Source of the DNA: Io17-Chloro-G2 sp965226825
Lineage (GTDB): Bacteria; Chloroflexota; Dehalococcoidia; Lucifugimonadales; UBA3495
Assembly: GCA_965226825.1 (NCBI GenBank)
Contig: CBDDED010000003.1
Location: 1,674,001-1,738,000, forward strand
Direction of reading: 5' to 3'
Length of the DNA: 64,000 nucleotides
The notes beneath the pieces were generated by a model. It was not told the DNA's origin. It searched no databases and saw nothing but the letters and a program-made list of their open reading frames with translations. A program made the position numbers and the translations under genes. Of the stretch, positions 24,125-32,391 are shown piece after piece; the stretch's first letter is position 1; each line of letters opens with the position of its first letter.

Positions 24125-25936
24125 CTATTTGCATCCGGCTGGGTCGGGACACACGGCGTCCGGATCCCACCACACGTGCTCCCATCTCCTTAGGAACTGG
24201 TTGGTGGGGGCCACATGATAGTTCTGCAGGCGGTAGTCCATCCCGCCGCCTTCCTGTCCCCAGACCAGCGGAACAAAGTGGCTTTCCCCTTTCTGGAGGA
24301 GTTCGGTTATCTCTTTGATGGTCTCAAGGCGCTTGGTGGAATCCAACTCGGTCGCCTGGGCCTGCATCAACACCTCAAGTTGAGGGTCGCTCCAGCTTTC
24401 CGGGTTCTTTTGGATCTCGGGCAAGTAATGCTGACTCAGGAAAGTCGAGGGGTCCGTGATAAGTGGTGAAGTCCCGTCCGTGGACCCATGAAGAGTGGCC
24501 TGGGACATTCGCATTACGGTACCCGCGGTATCTTGGACCTCCAACTTGAAATCTATACCGACGGCGTTCCTAACCTGTTCAGTCCACAACTCATTTATTC
24601 TAGTGGCGATCGGCGAGGAACTGGTGTTCAATTCGACGTCTATACCATCGGGATAACCTGCTTCAGCCATGAGGGCTTTGGCATCGGCATAATCCTGGTT
24701 CTTGGGCGACCTGTAGCCCGGCACGTTAGCCAGCACTTCCGGAGATTCGTGGGGGTTATACGGTAGGAAGGTTCCCGGGGAGCCAAAACAGCCCCAGGGT
24801 TCTCGGCAGAACGTAACGTCCGCTAATTCCTGTCGGTCAATGGCCAAGAACAAGGCCCGCCTCATCCGGGGGTCGTCAAATGGAGGCTTGTTCATGTGCA
24901 GAATTAGGACGAGCTGGAAACCGGGCTTTATCAAAAGGGCCCTTATCCGGCCATTGGTTTCTTTCTGCAATTCATAAAAGTCCTCGGGTCGATAAGAGCC
25001 TATCACCGGGAGATCGGTGGTTTCGGCTTGTCCCAACTGCAAAGCCGTAATGAGCCTGGAAGTATCTTTGATGATGTTGAACCTCAGGCCGTCGAAGAAA
25101 GGCCGGTCCGGCTTGTAGTAATTGGTGTTCCTCTCGTGCTCCCAGAAAACCTGGGGCTGGAACTCCTTGAACTTCCAGGGGCCCGAACCCATCAAAACTC
25201 CGGCTCGGTTGGCGTCATCTTGGGAAACGTTCTCAGTGGCGTGTTTGGGGTACATCTTCATGTACTCGGTCGCCAGGTTCTTCACGAAAAGTGGTGTCGG
25301 GAACTTGATGGGAACACTGACCGTTTTCTCGTCCACCACTGTGGCGGTCTGGTACTCGTAAAATCCTCTCATCGCCGCTGTCCTGGTCCTGATAGCATCC
25401 GGCAGGGTAATCCGGTCCAGGCTGAAAACGATGTCCTCCGCCGTGACTGGCTCGCCATCCCACCACTGGGCGTCGCGCAGGTGGAAGGTGTAGACCATCC
25501 CGTCCTCACTCACATCCCAGCTGCCGGCCAGGTCACCGATTACCTCGGTTGGGTTCACCGGGTCATACTCCACCAATGTACTGAACTGGGGAGCGGCCGG
25601 GACGCTGCTGGCCGTAAGATGGCCGGCGAAATGCAAGTCCCAAAGCCCTGGATTGGTCCTGCCCACAAGCTGAAGGTACCTGCTCTGGTATTTTCCTTCA
25701 GAAACCCAATCCGGCGTGAGTGGGAATGAAAAGGATTCCCCGGACGGCGCAATCATGGCTGTGGGAGGGGCGGGCGGTTCGGTGGGCTCAGGAGTTGACA
25801 ACGGCTCGGCGGTGGGCGGCACGGCGGTAGCCGGCGCTGGAGTCGCTGAGCCGCCGCAGGCCGCGGCTATCATCAGGGCGAGCAGCAGGAGAGCGGAAAT
25901 CAACCATTTGGGGCCGAACCACCGGAAATACGACAT
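24125..25936 (-). CDS. Family-5 extracellular solute-binding lipoprotein, paralogue 3
   Basis: Lipobox AAAC at Cys27, then a Pro/Ala/Thr-rich linker (residues ~30-60) instead of the VTxxV linker of the other two, then an SBP_bac_5 domain. The mature N-terminus FPLTPDWVSEGKYQSRYLQL and the tail WEHVWWDPDAVCPDPAGC show kinship with paralogues 1 and 2. AGGAGG precedes the ATG. It is the last gene in the minus-strand run that begins with the ferritin-like and ferredoxin genes, 106 bp after the small ferredoxin. It may therefore capture the substrate for that module. No permease is adjacent. Confidence 0.87.
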   Translation of the reverse strand: MSYFRWFGPKWLISALLLLALMIAAACGGSATPAPATAVPPTAEPLSTPEPTEPPAPPTAMIAPSGESFSFPLTPDWVSEGKYQSRYLQLVGRTNPGLWDLHFAGHLTASSVPAAPQFSTLVEYDPVNPTEVIGDLAGSWDVSEDGMVYTFHLRDAQWWDGEPVTAEDIVFSLDRITLPDAIRTRTAAMRGFYEYQTATVVDEKTVSVPIKFPTPLFVKNLATEYMKMYPKHATENVSQDDANRAGVLMGSGPWKFKEFQPQVFWEHERNTNYYKPDRPFFDGLRFNIIKDTSRLITALQLGQAETTDLPVIGSYRPEDFYELQKETNGRIRALLIKPGFQLVLILHMNKPPFDDPRMRRALFLAIDRQELADVTFCREPWGCFGSPGTFLPYNPHESPEVLANVPGYRSPKNQDYADAKALMAEAGYPDGIDVELNTSSSPIATRINELWTEQVRNAVGIDFKLEVQDTAGTVMRMSQATLHGSTDGTSPLITDPSTFLSQHYLPEIQKNPESWSDPQLEVLMQAQATELDSTKRLETIKEITELLQKGESHFVPLVWGQEGGGMDYRLQNYHVAPTNQFLRRWEHVWWDPDAVCPDPAGCK

Positions 25937-26042
25937 ATTGTGCCTCCTTGAGATTTACCCTGATGCTAATGGTATTTGTATCTACGCAGACTCAGACTAA
26001 CGGCCCTGGCAGTCCTCTCAACGGCGAACTGGGGAACTTAAC

Positions 26043-26249
26043 CTATACGGCGGCGCCTTCCTCGTATTGGACCAGCGCGCCCGGAGCCGGGCAGTACTCG
26101 AGACAGGTCGCGTCTCCGGTACACTCGCCGGCGATGACCTCAAGCCAGTGGTGAATATCCTGGAACTTGGGGTGCACCGCCCCAACGGGGCACACCTCAC
26201 GGCAGAGCCCGCAGGCAATGCACAGGTCCTGACTTATGTAAACTTTCAT
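26043..26249 (-). CDS. Small 2[4Fe-4S]-type ferredoxin
   Basis: A 68-residue protein. CIACGLCREVCPVGAVH is a canonical CxxCxxCxxxCP cluster-binding motif. The second set CTGDATCLEYCPAPGA is modified (C-x5-C-x3-C), so the second cluster may be incomplete or atypical. AGGGTAGG precedes the ATG at 26249. It lies just downstream of a ferritin-like gene and likely passes electrons to it. A parallel frame on the same strand (26018-26218) is a shadow. Confidence 0.85.
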   Translation of the reverse strand: MKVYISQDLCIACGLCREVCPVGAVHPKFQDIHHWLEVIAGECTGDATCLEYCPAPGALVQYEEGAAV

Positions 26250-26344
26250 GGCCTACCCTGAGATTTCAAAGCGATACCGAAGCCCACAATTGAGGTATTT
26301 GGCGTATGGGCACGGTTCCGCGCGCCCACAGTTGCCCGATTCCC

Positions 26345-27088
26345 CTAGTCCTCAGGAATCACGCCGCGCGACTCGATGAAGGGCGGCCACAGCAGAAAGT
26401 CCAACGCCTCTTCCACCGGGCGCTGGTCCTCGGGAGTAAGGCAGAACATGTCCATCTGGTACTTGCCCTCGATGAAGTGCATCATTTCTTCGTAATGCTG
26501 GCTCAAGTTTTCATGGATGGACAACGGGTGGTTGTTGACCTCCAGGGAGCACCGTATTCCCAGGCAGGCCCCCGCCTCGGTGTGGTAGTTTTGCGCCGCC
26601 CTGGCCAGGGGGTGTATCAGGGGGAAGGTAGCGGTCAGGCCAAAATAGCCGCGGCTCCCCCCGAAGTTGGCGCGGGCCTCATCCATGAGGTCATTTTCGG
26701 CATCGACGTGACCGCCCCTGATCAGCACGTCGCCATGCAGGGAACCATGCTTGACCTCGTCCCATAGCTGGCGGGCCCGCATGCGCAGCAGGTCCAGGTA
26801 TTCTTCCTGCTGGGGAATAGGGACAGACAGGAGCTGGGTCGACATCTGGTTCATGGACATACGGGGCCCTTCGGCGGAGTAGCCTCCCAAGGCCACGCTG
26901 AAATCCCCGGAATTGTAGCTTTCCTCGTTGGACTTGGCGCCTTCCAAAGCCCTGATTACGATGCGGTTCCACATGGGGATGCACCGTTCCTCGGTGATGC
27001 GCATTCGGAAGTCAACACCGGGTCCTTTGAATGGGGTCGGCCAGACCCAATGGTCCAACCATTCTTCCAAGATAGGATGTATGTCCAT
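26345..27088 (-). CDS. Ferritin-like (putative di-iron) protein B of the ferredoxin-linked module
   Basis: A 247-residue, mainly helical soluble protein that I cannot place in a named family with certainty. Two ExxH motifs, EVKH (in QLWDEVKHGSLHG) and EMMH (in QHYEEMMHFIEGK), sit about 100 residues apart. Additional Glu residues lie between them (YHTEAG), the layout expected for a ferritin-like di-iron four-helix bundle such as those in PaaA, BoxB or R2-type oxygenases. GGGGGAG is upstream of the ATG at 27088. It lies between two ferredoxin genes, which suggests an oxygen-activating enzyme fed by them. Function is inferred, not recognised. Confidence 0.6.
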   Translation of the reverse strand: MDIHPILEEWLDHWVWPTPFKGPGVDFRMRITEERCIPMWNRIVIRALEGAKSNEESYNSGDFSVALGGYSAEGPRMSMNQMSTQLLSVPIPQQEEYLDLLRMRARQLWDEVKHGSLHGDVLIRGGHVDAENDLMDEARANFGGSRGYFGLTATFPLIHPLARAAQNYHTEAGACLGIRCSLEVNNHPLSIHENLSQHYEEMMHFIEGKYQMDMFCLTPEDQRPVEEALDFLLWPPFIESRGVIPED

Positions 27089-27189
27089 GACTCTCCCCCT
27101 TATTTGAGATTAACGGCGCGGGCTCCATCATTGGTCCTTTGTGGATTCCGCCACGCGCCAGATAGTACTGCCAATCAGCGCTCTTACAA

Positions 27190-27489
27190 TTAACGGTCTT
27201 TCGGCACCAGGATTGCATCCCTCAGCCATTTCTTTGGACGGTCGCGCCACAGGTCCGGCGGAGGCGGCACCAGGGACCGGCCGGTCTCAACCTCGACGAT
27301 TGAGGCAGGGGCCGGGCAGTACATGATGCACACCACGCAGGTTGGGTAGGTGCACTTGTGGACGTCTATCTCGAATCGGTGCCTGGGCTCGAGTTCCATG
27401 TACACGGCATTGATGCCGATTTCCTCGCAGGCCAAAAGGCACATTCGACACTCGGTGCACTTGTCGTGGTCAATTCGTAGTGTCGGCAT
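27190..27489 (-). CDS. Ferredoxin with 4Fe-4S motifs and C-terminal extension
   Basis: A 99-residue protein. CTECRMCLLACEEIG gives CxxCxxC plus a fourth Cys, although the usual CP is replaced by CE. The second group CTYPTCVVCIMYCPAP gives the other cysteines, ending in the normal CP. About 35 residues follow (VPPPPDLWRDRPKKW), basic and Pro-rich, perhaps for docking on the neighbouring ferritin-like proteins. GGGAG lies upstream of the ATG at 27489. It is 61 bp from the preceding gene of the module. Confidence 0.85.
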   Translation of the reverse strand: MPTLRIDHDKCTECRMCLLACEEIGINAVYMELEPRHRFEIDVHKCTYPTCVVCIMYCPAPASIVEVETGRSLVPPPPDLWRDRPKKWLRDAILVPKDR

Positions 27490-27550
27490 TTATTGCTCCC
27501 GAGCCGTCAGCGTTTGATCCCGCCAGTTCGGTTCTGGCAAGGGCTCGTCG

Positions 27551-28261
27551 CTAACCGCTGGTTGACTCATTTAGAACGAAATCGGCTATGCCGTTCAGGG
27601 CGGTCATGTAGTCGGTCCTAGCCATAGGAACCAACATCCTGCACAGGTCGGCATCGACCTTCTCAGTCACGAACCGCTCAACGGTGAAACGGCCCATCAG
27701 AACGTGACTCCGGGTTTCCGGCACCTGGCTGGAGAAAAGTTTCGACAGGTATTCGTCCTGGATAGCCTCACCGAGCCTCTCCAGCCAGCTCAATTCCAAG
27801 ACCTTGGGGCCCAGGTTCATGGCGGCCATCCGCAGATTGTGGTCGTAGTTGGCAAGCCCTCTCATGGAGAAAACGTACAGGCCTATGCCGGAAGCGGGGG
27901 TGAATTTGCAGTAGGGGTGCCGGAGCGCTGACCGCTGAAACTTGACCCAGCCCCGTTGCAGGATGGCCTGGCTGTAGAGCATCTCATGGGTGGAGTCGTC
28001 ATAGACCTGCTTGGCGAAGAGGTAATCGACGGACGGCGGATACTGGTTGATGGTAAGGCTAGACCCCCAGGCTCCGTACACGTAGTAAAACATCCGGTTC
28101 ATGGCCCAAAGCTGGCCGGTCAGCCGGAAAAACTGGTCTTCCGTAAGGCTGTTGGAAGCTGCGGCATCAATGACCCGCTCCATGGGCGTACGCAACTCCT
28201 GTCGGCGGCTCTGTGCCTCAAGCTCCTGTGCCAGTTCCTTGCCGGGAAGAGTGGTGGACAT
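27551..28261 (-). CDS. Ferritin-like (putative di-iron) protein A of the ferredoxin-linked module
   Basis: A 236-residue, largely helical protein without a family name that I can assign. VYDDSTHEMLYSQ has a DxxH pair and the later helix DEYLSKLFSSQVPETRSHVL holds Glu/His residues. This is compatible with a divergent ferritin-like fold related in style to PaaA/PaaC-type oxygenase subunits. The ATG at 28261 is chosen because a GGGGAGG box precedes it and the GTG at 28273 has none. It is first in the minus-strand module, 87 nt after a good promoter. It may be a catalytic or structural partner of protein B. Confidence 0.55.
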   Translation of the reverse strand: MSTTLPGKELAQELEAQSRRQELRTPMERVIDAAASNSLTEDQFFRLTGQLWAMNRMFYYVYGAWGSSLTINQYPPSVDYLFAKQVYDDSTHEMLYSQAILQRGWVKFQRSALRHPYCKFTPASGIGLYVFSMRGLANYDHNLRMAAMNLGPKVLELSWLERLGEAIQDEYLSKLFSSQVPETRSHVLMGRFTVERFVTEKVDADLCRMLVPMARTDYMTALNGIADFVLNESTSG

Positions 28262-28354
28262 AGGCCTCCCCACCTGTGAGCTTATTGCCGGAATTCCCAG
28301 GATCGGGCGTGGGGTCGAAGGCGTCTCGTCACCACACCCTAGGGAACGGTAACG

Positions 28355-28383
28355 ATGTTATGTTCGGCCCGAGATAATGTCAA
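28355..28383 (-). promoter_or_regulatory. Strong sigma70-type promoter of the ferritin-like/ferredoxin module
   Basis: On the minus strand, a perfect TTGACA (28383-28378), a 17-bp spacer and TAACAT (28360-28355). It lies about 90 bp upstream of the first ATG of the module, making it one of the best promoter matches in the window. Confidence 0.6.
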
Positions 28384-28578
28384 TGCTCATCAGATATAAA
28401 CGACCCGGCGCAGCAAATCTTTGCGACGACTCTGGACCATTAAAAAACGAATTGCCGACACATTTTATTCCCATTTCAACACAAACTTTAACAGCCCAGC
28501 GAGACCGGGAAGTCCGAGGCCATCCTTTATCTTCGAGTAGTACCGCGTAGCCCCAAGTGTGGCGTGGTTCTTACCTTT

Positions 28579-28712
28579 AGAAACTATCTCAAAAGTCCCG
28601 TCTCCCGCCACGCGAGAAGGTTAGGATGAGGGGAATTGTATCTGTCACCCTCACCTCAATTCTCTCCCATATTGAGTGAGGAGGACAGGGTAGGTGTTTT
28701 GAGATAGTTTCT
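28579..28712. mobile_element. MITE-like element with 16-bp perfect terminal inverted repeats
   Basis: AGAAACTATCTCAAAA at 28579-28594 is repeated inverted at 28697-28712. The ends enclose about 100 bp of noncoding DNA; total length is 134 bp. Small size, clean ends and lack of coding capacity fit a miniature inverted-repeat transposable element. No clear target-site duplication is visible. Confidence 0.6.
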
Positions 28713-28843
28713 TAGTGGGTTAATGGGTCGAACCCCTGTTTAGATGGGCCCGACTAACATGTAGACGGGTAAGAGCCCCAAAATAATTGGTCTCGAAAGC
28801 ATCCTCAGTTGGTCATCGGAGACCATAGTTGCCAGCGATCGTT

Positions 28844-28852
28844 TGATATAAT
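28844..28852 (+). promoter_or_regulatory. Candidate extended -10 promoter for the OsmC-rhodanese operon
   Basis: TGATATAAT (28844-28852) is a perfect extended -10 element without a clear -35. It implies a leader of about 170 nt before the ATG at 29028. The rest of 28384-29027 shows no gene. Confidence 0.4.
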
Positions 28853-29027
28853 CGCACCGGCGTCGCAAATTATCGATATATCGGGGCCACTAAGATACGA
28901 ACAAACCGAGAATTTGATTGGAGTCAAATCGCGAAGTCCAAAGTATTAACCAAGCAAATTCAGTCGTCGTGGACTGCCCGGCGGGACCCACAGTATTCGT
29001 CAATTGAGTAGGTAGGAGGAGTTCTAA

Positions 29028-29561
29028 ATGGCGCAAGAAAGAGACCTCAATGGTCTGCCCCGGGAGAAACTGGTCGAGGTGCTCGATTCCTTCCGAGACC
29101 CCGAAGTATTCAACGCGGTAACCGGGCCCTGGAAATCTCGGGTGGTCTGGCAGGACGGCATGAGGGCGCGGGCCTACATGCGCAATCACCAGGTGGACAT
29201 GGACGAACCCGGCGACCTGACCGCTACCGACGTTGCGGCCAGCGCTCACGAACAATTGCTTTCCGCCATCGGCAGCTGCATGACCGTTGGCTTTGTGGTC
29301 AACGCCACCAAGCAGGGCGTCCGCATACACGACCTGGAAGTGGCGGTGGAAGGGTATTTCGACAACATCCGCAAGTGGGCTGGAGTCGAGGACACAGGAA
29401 ACCCGGGTTACGGGCGGATCTCCGCAAAGTGCTTCGTCCGTGCCGACGCCGACGAGGCCACCTTGAAGGAAATCTGGCGCCTGGCGGTTGAGGGTTCTCC
29501 GGTCACGCAGTCGGTGGTCAATCCCACCTCTGTTGAGACCGATTTCGAAATGGTCGGCTAA
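29028..29561 (+). CDS. OsmC family protein
   Basis: The OsmC/Ohr fold is indicated by HEQLLSAIGSCMTVGFVVNA, which carries the first conserved Cys in the central helix, then the IHDLEVAVEGYFD strand and the terminal SPVTQSVVNPTSVET. In peroxidase members the second conserved Cys lies in a CPV(S) motif; here that position reads SPV. The resolving Cys is thus missing, and hydroperoxide reduction by the usual two-Cys route is doubtful. GGAGGAG precedes the ATG. The rhodanese gene starts 3 bp after the stop, so the two are co-translated and may form a sulfur-handling pair. Confidence 0.87.
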   Translation: MAQERDLNGLPREKLVEVLDSFRDPEVFNAVTGPWKSRVVWQDGMRARAYMRNHQVDMDEPGDLTATDVAASAHEQLLSAIGSCMTVGFVVNATKQGVRIHDLEVAVEGYFDNIRKWAGVEDTGNPGYGRISAKCFVRADADEATLKEIWRLAVEGSPVTQSVVNPTSVETDFEMVG

Positions 29562-29564
29562 TTG

Positions 29565-30383
29565 ATGGCCAACTTTGTCTCCGCCGATTGGGTTTCAGAA
29601 CATATTGGCCGGACTGGATACCTGATCATCGACCCGCGCTCGGCCATGCGCTACCTCATGGGTCATCTGAAAGGGGCGGTGAGCGTCCCATTCAAGAGGC
29701 TGCAAGGCCCGGACGGACGCCTGGCCCCGCCGGAGCAACTGGCCGCCGCCTTTGGCGGAGTTGGGCTCGGCGACGGCGTAACTCCGGTGCTTTATGACCA
29801 CCAGGACGGCCGCAACGCCGCCATGGCCGCCTGGGTGCTGGAATACCTGGGCCGCGATGACGTCCAAGTTATGGACCAACTCTACGAAATCTGGAAGGCG
29901 CAAGGCCGGGAGGTGCTCTACCGCCCCGTTGCCACTGAAGCCAAGACCTTCGCGCCTCGCCTGAACCCGGCCGTTCGCGCCTCCCTAGCAGATGTAGCCG
30001 ATCTTACTAAAGGCAACCCTGCTGAAAGCTCCTCTGCTGAAAACAGCCCTGGGGTGGCCAAACTCCTGGACACTCGCTCCGCCGAAGAGTTCCGCGGCGA
30101 AGCCGAAATGGACCACCGTCCCGGCCGAATCCCCGGCGCGATTAACCTACCCCACTCAGAGCTGGCCGGCGGCGATGGCAAATTGCTCATCGAGCCCGCG
30201 GCGCTTCACCAACGGTTGTCAGCCGCCGGCATCGCCACCGGAGACCCGGTTGTGGCCTACTGCCGCAGTGGTGTCCGCGCCTCCCTTGCCTACCTGGCCA
30301 TGAAGCAGACCGGATACAACGTCCGGCTTTACGACGGCTCCTACGCCGAATGGATGGACAGCGCCCAGGCCGTGGAAGTCTAA
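29565..30383 (+). CDS. Two-domain sulfurtransferase (rhodanese family)
   Basis: A tandem rhodanese like SseA or thiosulfate:cyanide sulfurtransferase. The N-terminal inactive domain has LYDHQDGRNAAMAAWVLEYL with no Cys at the active position. The C-terminal domain has LLDTRSAEEFRGE and the active loop YCRSGVRAS with Cys233. The ATG at 29565 follows the OsmC stop by 3 bp; a TTG at 29562 would be the only alternative. It moves sulfane sulfur from thiosulfate or persulfide donors to an acceptor. Confidence 0.88.
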   Translation: MANFVSADWVSEHIGRTGYLIIDPRSAMRYLMGHLKGAVSVPFKRLQGPDGRLAPPEQLAAAFGGVGLGDGVTPVLYDHQDGRNAAMAAWVLEYLGRDDVQVMDQLYEIWKAQGREVLYRPVATEAKTFAPRLNPAVRASLADVADLTKGNPAESSSAENSPGVAKLLDTRSAEEFRGEAEMDHRPGRIPGAINLPHSELAGGDGKLLIEPAALHQRLSAAGIATGDPVVAYCRSGVRASLAYLAMKQTGYNVRLYDGSYAEWMDSAQAVEV

Positions 30384-30665
30384 AGTTCCACCCTTACATA
30401 GAATATAGAGGATCAAAGTACGATGGGCAGGCCTTGGTGAAGATTTCTAAAAGCTGATGTCGGTCACGCTTTCCGCCCTGGCCACGCGTTCCTCGACGGC
30501 GACCGCATTCCCCCGCAACCGGCCCCAATAGTGGCTGGCACCCCTTGGCGCCGGGCACTGCCGGCCTCTTCAAAAGTGTTTCCCCCCTGATGGCAACCGA
30601 AAGACCCTACTGCCGGCGCGTGTAATGCTTGACTTTGCCCGGAGATTTGCGTTTGAATCGACACC

Positions 30666-31043
30666 ATGATGCTGTTAAGGGTTGCCATGCTGGTGTTAGC
30701 CGTCGTGCAGGTGCTTATTACCGGGTTCACGGCCTTGGTGGGAGCGTTCGCGGACGGAGGAGACGTATGGTCCCGTCTGTTGATAGTTGGGCTCCACCCG
30801 GTTTGCGCCATCGGATTGCTTCTATTGGCAGCGCGGCCCCGGCTACCTGCCGCCATAGTTCTGTTAATCGGAGCGCTCCTGGCAGTTAACATCGCCGCCG
30901 ACCTGTACGTTGCGTCGTTGATCTCTCAAGGGTCCATCAAGGGAGATTGGGAGCTGCTTTTGGTATTCTCCGTGATTCCGGCCATCGGGATACTTTACGC
31001 TCTCATGGTGTTAATCATGCGACCACGTTGGAACCCTGCCTAG
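30666..31043 (+). CDS. Small four-helix integral membrane protein of unknown function
   Basis: 125 residues with four hydrophobic segments (about 5-30, 38-58, 62-85 and 95-118) and short loops. I recognise no family. There is no clear ribosome site before the ATG at 30666, and it may be encoded with the downstream binding-protein/kinase pair, from which it is separated by 61 bp. The gap 30384-30665 before it shows nothing else. Confidence 0.6.
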   Translation: MMLLRVAMLVLAVVQVLITGFTALVGAFADGGDVWSRLLIVGLHPVCAIGLLLLAARPRLPAAIVLLIGALLAVNIAADLYVASLISQGSIKGDWELLLVFSVIPAIGILYALMVLIMRPRWNPA

Positions 31044-31104
31044 CGCCTGCCATGATTGAGACGCCGCAGAATCACCACACGGCCCACGTGGTCTGTAAGA
31101 GCGC

Positions 31105-32391
31105 ATGACCTCCAGCTTATGTACGGGTACAGCCTCCCGGTTTGGAATCGCTACGATTCTGACCATTCTCATCGCTTGGAGCATTACCGACTGCTCGTTC
31201 AATGGCAATGGCGACGCCGGCGCTACGTTGCCGGTCAGCACGCAAACTCCGCCAACCAGTTCTGACGCAACAGCCGCGCAGGCGGCTGGAAACGGCGTTT
31301 CGGATCAAGCCATTGTCTTCGGTCAATCGGCGGCATTCAGCGGCCTAGCTGAGGAGCTGGGGCGGAACATGCAGCTGGGAATTTCGGCAGCTTTCAACGA
31401 GGTTAACCGGAACGGCGGCGTTCATGGCCGGCAACTGCTCCTCGCGTCCAGGGACGATGCCTACGAGCCTGAAGCCGCCATTGCCAACACCCGCGCGCTC
31501 ATCGAAGAGGAAGGTGTCTTCGCGTTGATCGGCGCAGTCGGCACGCCCACGTCCCGGTCCGCCGCTCCCGTTGCCGCCGAAGCCGGGGTGCCATACATTG
31601 CCCCTTTCACCGGCGCCGAGTTCCTGCGGGACCCGGAGCAGGCCAACATCATCAACTTGAGGGCGTCCTACTATCAAGAAACCGAGGAAATGGTCGCCCG
31701 CTTGACCGACGACCTAAATATCCAACGCATCGCCATCGTTTACCAGGACGATTCTTTCGGACGGGCCGGTTACAACGGCGCCCTGGCGGCATTGGAGCGC
31801 CGGAATATGGAGCCCGTCAGCATCGGCGTGTACACGCGCAACACCACGGCGGTCAAAACAGCCCTGCTGGACGTCCGCCGCGGGTCTCCGGAAGCGGTCA
31901 TCGTGGTTGGCGCCTATCGCCCCGTGGGTGAGTTGATCTCCTGGACCCGCCACAGCGGTCTGAACCCGGTGTTCATGACCGTTTCCTTCGTCGGCAGCAA
32001 CGCATTGGCGGAACAGTTGGGACCGGATGGGGAAGGCGTCGTCGTCACCCAGGTTGTCCCATTTCCCACCAGCGATACTGTCCCGGTAGCCGCGGCCTAC
32101 CGACGCGCTCTTGCCGACTTAGTGCCCGAATATGAGCCTGGATTCGTCTCCTTCGAAGGGTACCTGGCAGGCCGCCTGGCGATAATCGGGCTGCAAAGCT
32201 GCGGCAGAAACGTGGACCGGGACTGTTTCCTCAAAAGCCTCGGAAACGCCGGCGATTTCGACATAGACGGTTTCCAACTCAGCTACCGCGGCGGCGGCGA
32301 CAACCAGGGCTCCGACACCGTCTTTCTCACCGTCATTGACCGTAACGGTCATTACCAGTCGGTGGAAACGCTGGGGGGCTTTCAACCATGA
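31105..32391 (+). CDS. Periplasmic-binding (Peripla_BP_6, LivJ/K-like) receptor coupled to a histidine kinase
   Basis: A 428-residue extracytoplasmic ligand-binding protein. The N-terminal hydrophobic segment ends at Cys30 (SITDC, an imperfect lipobox) and is followed by a Thr/Ser/Ala linker. The Peripla_BP_6 fold starts at IVFGQSAAFSGLAEELGRNM, with AYQDDSFGRAGYNG-type second-lobe motifs (YQDDSFG) and a HSGLNPVFMTVSFVGSNAL stretch. Its stop overlaps the start of the histidine kinase (ATGA), and no permease or ATPase is near. It therefore probably acts as the sensor input, not as an uptake component. Confidence 0.87.
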   Translation: MTSSLCTGTASRFGIATILTILIAWSITDCSFNGNGDAGATLPVSTQTPPTSSDATAAQAAGNGVSDQAIVFGQSAAFSGLAEELGRNMQLGISAAFNEVNRNGGVHGRQLLLASRDDAYEPEAAIANTRALIEEEGVFALIGAVGTPTSRSAAPVAAEAGVPYIAPFTGAEFLRDPEQANIINLRASYYQETEEMVARLTDDLNIQRIAIVYQDDSFGRAGYNGALAALERRNMEPVSIGVYTRNTTAVKTALLDVRRGSPEAVIVVGAYRPVGELISWTRHSGLNPVFMTVSFVGSNALAEQLGPDGEGVVVTQVVPFPTSDTVPVAAAYRRALADLVPEYEPGFVSFEGYLAGRLAIIGLQSCGRNVDRDCFLKSLGNAGDFDIDGFQLSYRGGGDNQGSDTVFLTVIDRNGHYQSVETLGGFQP

